Of a DNA stretch of 13,963 bases, positions 11,918 to 13,963 are shown piece after piece. The first letter of the stretch is position 1. Every line of letters begins with the position of its first letter. Position numbers and translations under genes: made by a program. The stretch is taken from assembly GCA_900553125.1 (NCBI GenBank), contig USCB01000034.1:1-13963 (forward strand), in the 5' to 3' direction. The stretch comes from an uncultured Clostridium sp. Lineage in GTDB: Bacteria > Bacillota > Clostridia > TANB77 > CAG-508. The notes beneath the pieces are model-generated. The model worked only from the letters and a program-made list of their open reading frames with translations, made no database searches and was not told the DNA's origin.

Positions 11918-13908
11918 GAAAATCAACAATATTTAAGGTTATAAGTTTTGTATGTATACCAGTTTGTATAATGGCAGTTGTATTATCGATGTTTGCTGCA
12001 TATGTAAAGAATGGAACAAATTATAATGAAAACAAATATTATGAATCAAATTCTTTTGTAACATCATATATGGAAGATTTATCTTATGTTTGTGATGATT
12101 TAATATATAAAAATGAGAATTATTATCATATAAGCGATGGAGATAATACAATATATTATACAAGCAGACAATCGTATAATAGTAATGTAAAGGATTTTAA
12201 ATATCTTATTATTTATAATAATAAAGCGATTACGAATGTAGAAATAAGTAAAAATTTAAGTACTATTGGAGATATAAAAGAATATATAGAAAAACTTCAA
12301 GGATATGAAAATGTAAATATTATAAATGGTGTTATAGAATCCAGTAATGATATGGTAAAGAAAAGTGGACCTAGTTATTTTAGCAATTTTATAAAAAACT
12401 ATTACACAAAGCAAGATAATGAAACAACACATTATACGACTAAATATACTGACTTTGAAATTTATAGTTCATACAAAACCGGATTTAATCAAAATTCTAA
12501 AGAAAAAACCATTTCAAATATGCTTAATAATATGCCAATAATTAATAATTGGTGTTATGTTATAATTCCTATAGGTTCAGTAATAACAATGCTTATGACT
12601 ATATATTTAGTAATGGTTATAGGAGAAGAGAAAAAATTAAATTATTTTGATAAAATCCCATTGGAAATAATAGGATTTTTAGCAATATTAATCTCTGTAA
12701 TACCATTTATCATATTAAGTGAATATTTTTACAATACGGGAAATGATTATATAGGTGGTATAAGCATAATAGTTACAATTGCATTATTTATTTATGTAAT
12801 CGCATCTATATGCATGATTACATTTATAAGAAGATTAAAAGCCAAAAGCTTTTGGAAAACAACAATAATCGGAAAAATTTTTTATTGGTTTAGAGATGTA
12901 TTTTTTAGAAATTTATTTTATTCTATAGGAACTACAGCAAAAGTAATAATTGCTTTTTTAATAATTGGCTTAAGCACATTGATGATAATGTTTCTTTTTA
13001 GAGGAGCACTAAGCATTATTTTAATAATAACATTATATGGATATATTATTTATAGGGTAATTAAATTTTTAAAAGAATGTACCAAAATTGAGAAAAAAAT
13101 AGAGGAGATGAAAGATGGAAATAATCAAACACCATTAGTTATAGAGGAATTTTCTCCAGAATTTCGAAATGTTGCAACATCTATAAACAATATTTCAGAA
13201 GGAATAGAAACAGCAGTACAAGAAAGAATGAAAAGTGAAAGATTGAAAGCTGAACTTATAACAAATGTATCACATGATATAAAGACACCTCTTACATCAA
13301 TAATAAATTACACAGATTTATTAAAAAATGAGAAAATCGAAAATGAGAAAGCAAATGAATATATAGGAATTTTATATAGTAAATCTCAAAGACTTAAAAG
13401 ACTTACAGAAGACTTAATTGAGGCATCTAAGATACAAACAGGAAATGTTTCTCTGAAAAAGGAAAGAATAAATGTTATAGAATTAATTAGACAGGCTGTT
13501 GGGGAATTTGAAGATAAGTTTAGTAAAAAAGGGTTAAATACTATAATTGATTGTAAGCAAAATGAGATTTATATTTTGGCTGATAGTAGATATATGTATA
13601 GAATCATAGAAAATTTATTTAGTAATATTTCAAAATATGCATTAGAAAATTCTAGAGTTTATATTGATATTAGCGCTAATGGAGATGATGTTAATATTAT
13701 TATAAAAAATATATCCAAAGACAAACTAAACATTTCTGCTGATGAGCTTATGCAAAGATTTGTTAGAGGCGAAAGTTCTAGAACTACTGAAGGAAGCGGA
13801 CTTGGAATTTCAATTGCAGAGAATTTGACTAGCCTTCAAGGTGGGAAGTTTGATTTAGTTTTGGATGGAGATTTATTTAAAGTTAGAATGAGTTTTAAAA
13901 TTATATAA
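11914..13908 (+). CDS. VanS-like membrane sensor histidine kinase with six predicted TM helices
   Basis: This 664-aa sensor has TM1 at about 8-30, an extracellular domain (31-210) rich in Tyr, Asn and Ser, and then five more hydrophobic helices (about 212-236, 250-271, 281-303, 341-362 and 364-386). A short linker leads to HisKA with His454 in NVSHDIKTPLTSI. The HATPase domain has the N-box IENLFSNISKY (Asn567, Asn571) and ends in the G2 box TEGSGLGISIAENL (627-631). The usual DxGxG G1 box is replaced by IKNISKDKLNISADEL, a variant I recall from VanS-like clostridial kinases, so activity is probably kept. ATG 11914 gives the ATGA overlap with the regulator and 7-base spacing from AGGTGG (11901-11906); ATG 11908 is too close to it. 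The signal is unknown: there is no PAS, HAMP or other named sensor domain that I can identify. Confidence 0.92.
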   Translation: MRKSTIFKVISFVCIPVCIMAVVLSMFAAYVKNGTNYNENKYYESNSFVTSYMEDLSYVCDDLIYKNENYYHISDGDNTIYYTSRQSYNSNVKDFKYLIIYNNKAITNVEISKNLSTIGDIKEYIEKLQGYENVNIINGVIESSNDMVKKSGPSYFSNFIKNYYTKQDNETTHYTTKYTDFEIYSSYKTGFNQNSKEKTISNMLNNMPIINNWCYVIIPIGSVITMLMTIYLVMVIGEEKKLNYFDKIPLEIIGFLAILISVIPFIILSEYFYNTGNDYIGGISIIVTIALFIYVIASICMITFIRRLKAKSFWKTTIIGKIFYWFRDVFFRNLFYSIGTTAKVIIAFLIIGLSTLMIMFLFRGALSIILIITLYGYIIYRVIKFLKECTKIEKKIEEMKDGNNQTPLVIEEFSPEFRNVATSINNISEGIETAVQERMKSERLKAELITNVSHDIKTPLTSIINYTDLLKNEKIENEKANEYIGILYSKSQRLKRLTEDLIEASKIQTGNVSLKKERINVIELIRQAVGEFEDKFSKKGLNTIIDCKQNEIYILADSRYMYRIIENLFSNISKYALENSRVYIDISANGDDVNIIIKNISKDKLNISADELMQRFVRGESSRTTEGSGLGISIAENLTSLQGGKFDLVLDGDLFKVRMSFKII

Positions 13909-13909
13909 T

Positions 13910-13963
13910 TTTTCTGATTGGGGACGGTTCTTTTCGCGAAAAGAACCGTCCCCAATCAGAAAA
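13910..13963. repeat. Class A palindromic repeat, copy 3 (54 bp, reaching the window edge)
   Basis: A perfect palindrome centred between 13936 and 13937, with the same core as copies 1 and 2 and outer ends TTTTCTGATTGGGG and its complement. It begins 2 bases after the kinase stop codon and may continue past the window. Its hairpin could end or stabilise the two-component mRNA; a T-run cannot be checked because the sequence stops. Confidence 0.92.

Noticed and set aside
1..13963. CRISPR array made from the repeated palindromes
   Set aside because: Copies are kilobases apart and individually placed beside genes, with no regular spacers and no cas genes.

Overview
The window reads as chromosomal DNA from a strictly anaerobic, very AT-rich Gram-positive bacterium, most likely an uncultured gut-type Clostridia. 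This rests on heavy use of ATA, AGA and other A- or T-ending codons, AGGAGG-type ribosome binding sites, an oxygen-sensitive class III ribonucleotide reductase, an HPr with both His15 and Ser46, and a VanS-like sensor kinase. It cannot be placed to species from sequence alone.

Layout. Positions 114-5059 (+) hold a fructose-PTS operon: 1-phosphofructokinase (fruK), fructose EIIABC (fruA), HPr (ptsH, probably TTG start) and Enzyme I (ptsI). Together these form a complete phosphorelay from PEP to fructose plus the next glycolytic step. A leader or terminator hairpin follows, then a 414-aa protein of unknown function made of three diverged ~115-residue repeats (5141-6385, +). Convergent to it is an exported C39-like papain-fold cysteine peptidase (6443-7156, -). 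A 260-bp divergent regulatory region then precedes nrdD-nrdG (7417-10136, +), the anaerobic ribonucleotide reductase and its radical-SAM activase. A monocistronic coiled-coil protein of unknown function (10289-11047, +) lies between two good terminators. The window ends with an OmpR-family response regulator and a six-TM VanS-like histidine kinase (11225-13908, +), overlapping by ATGA.

The most striking non-coding content is a family of long, near-perfect palindromes sharing a GGGAC(C)GGTTCTTTT core. Class A is a 40-54 bp palindrome centred on TTTTCGCGAAAA, with three copies: 1-50, 9583-9622 and 13910-13963. Class B is a 97-bp perfect palindrome at 1048-1144, plus a fragment at 11181-11209 at the predicted 5' end of the two-component mRNA. 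They sit within a few bases of stop codons or ribosome binding sites, and twice inside operons (fruK^fruA and nrdD^nrdG).

Two intergenic regions also carry short direct repeats with a TAAYA core phased at 11 bp. One set is upstream of nrdD and one upstream of the response regulator. This is the arrangement expected for OmpR-family binding sites and suggests, as inference, that this two-component system may control itself and the nrd or peptidase region. A separate 22-bp perfect palindrome lies just upstream of an extended -10 promoter of nrdD and looks like a repressor operator. I see no CRISPR array, tRNA, rRNA, transposase or phage structural gene. No gene-free stretch exceeds 300 bases; the longest, 7157-7416, is described under the promoter, palindrome and repeat entries.
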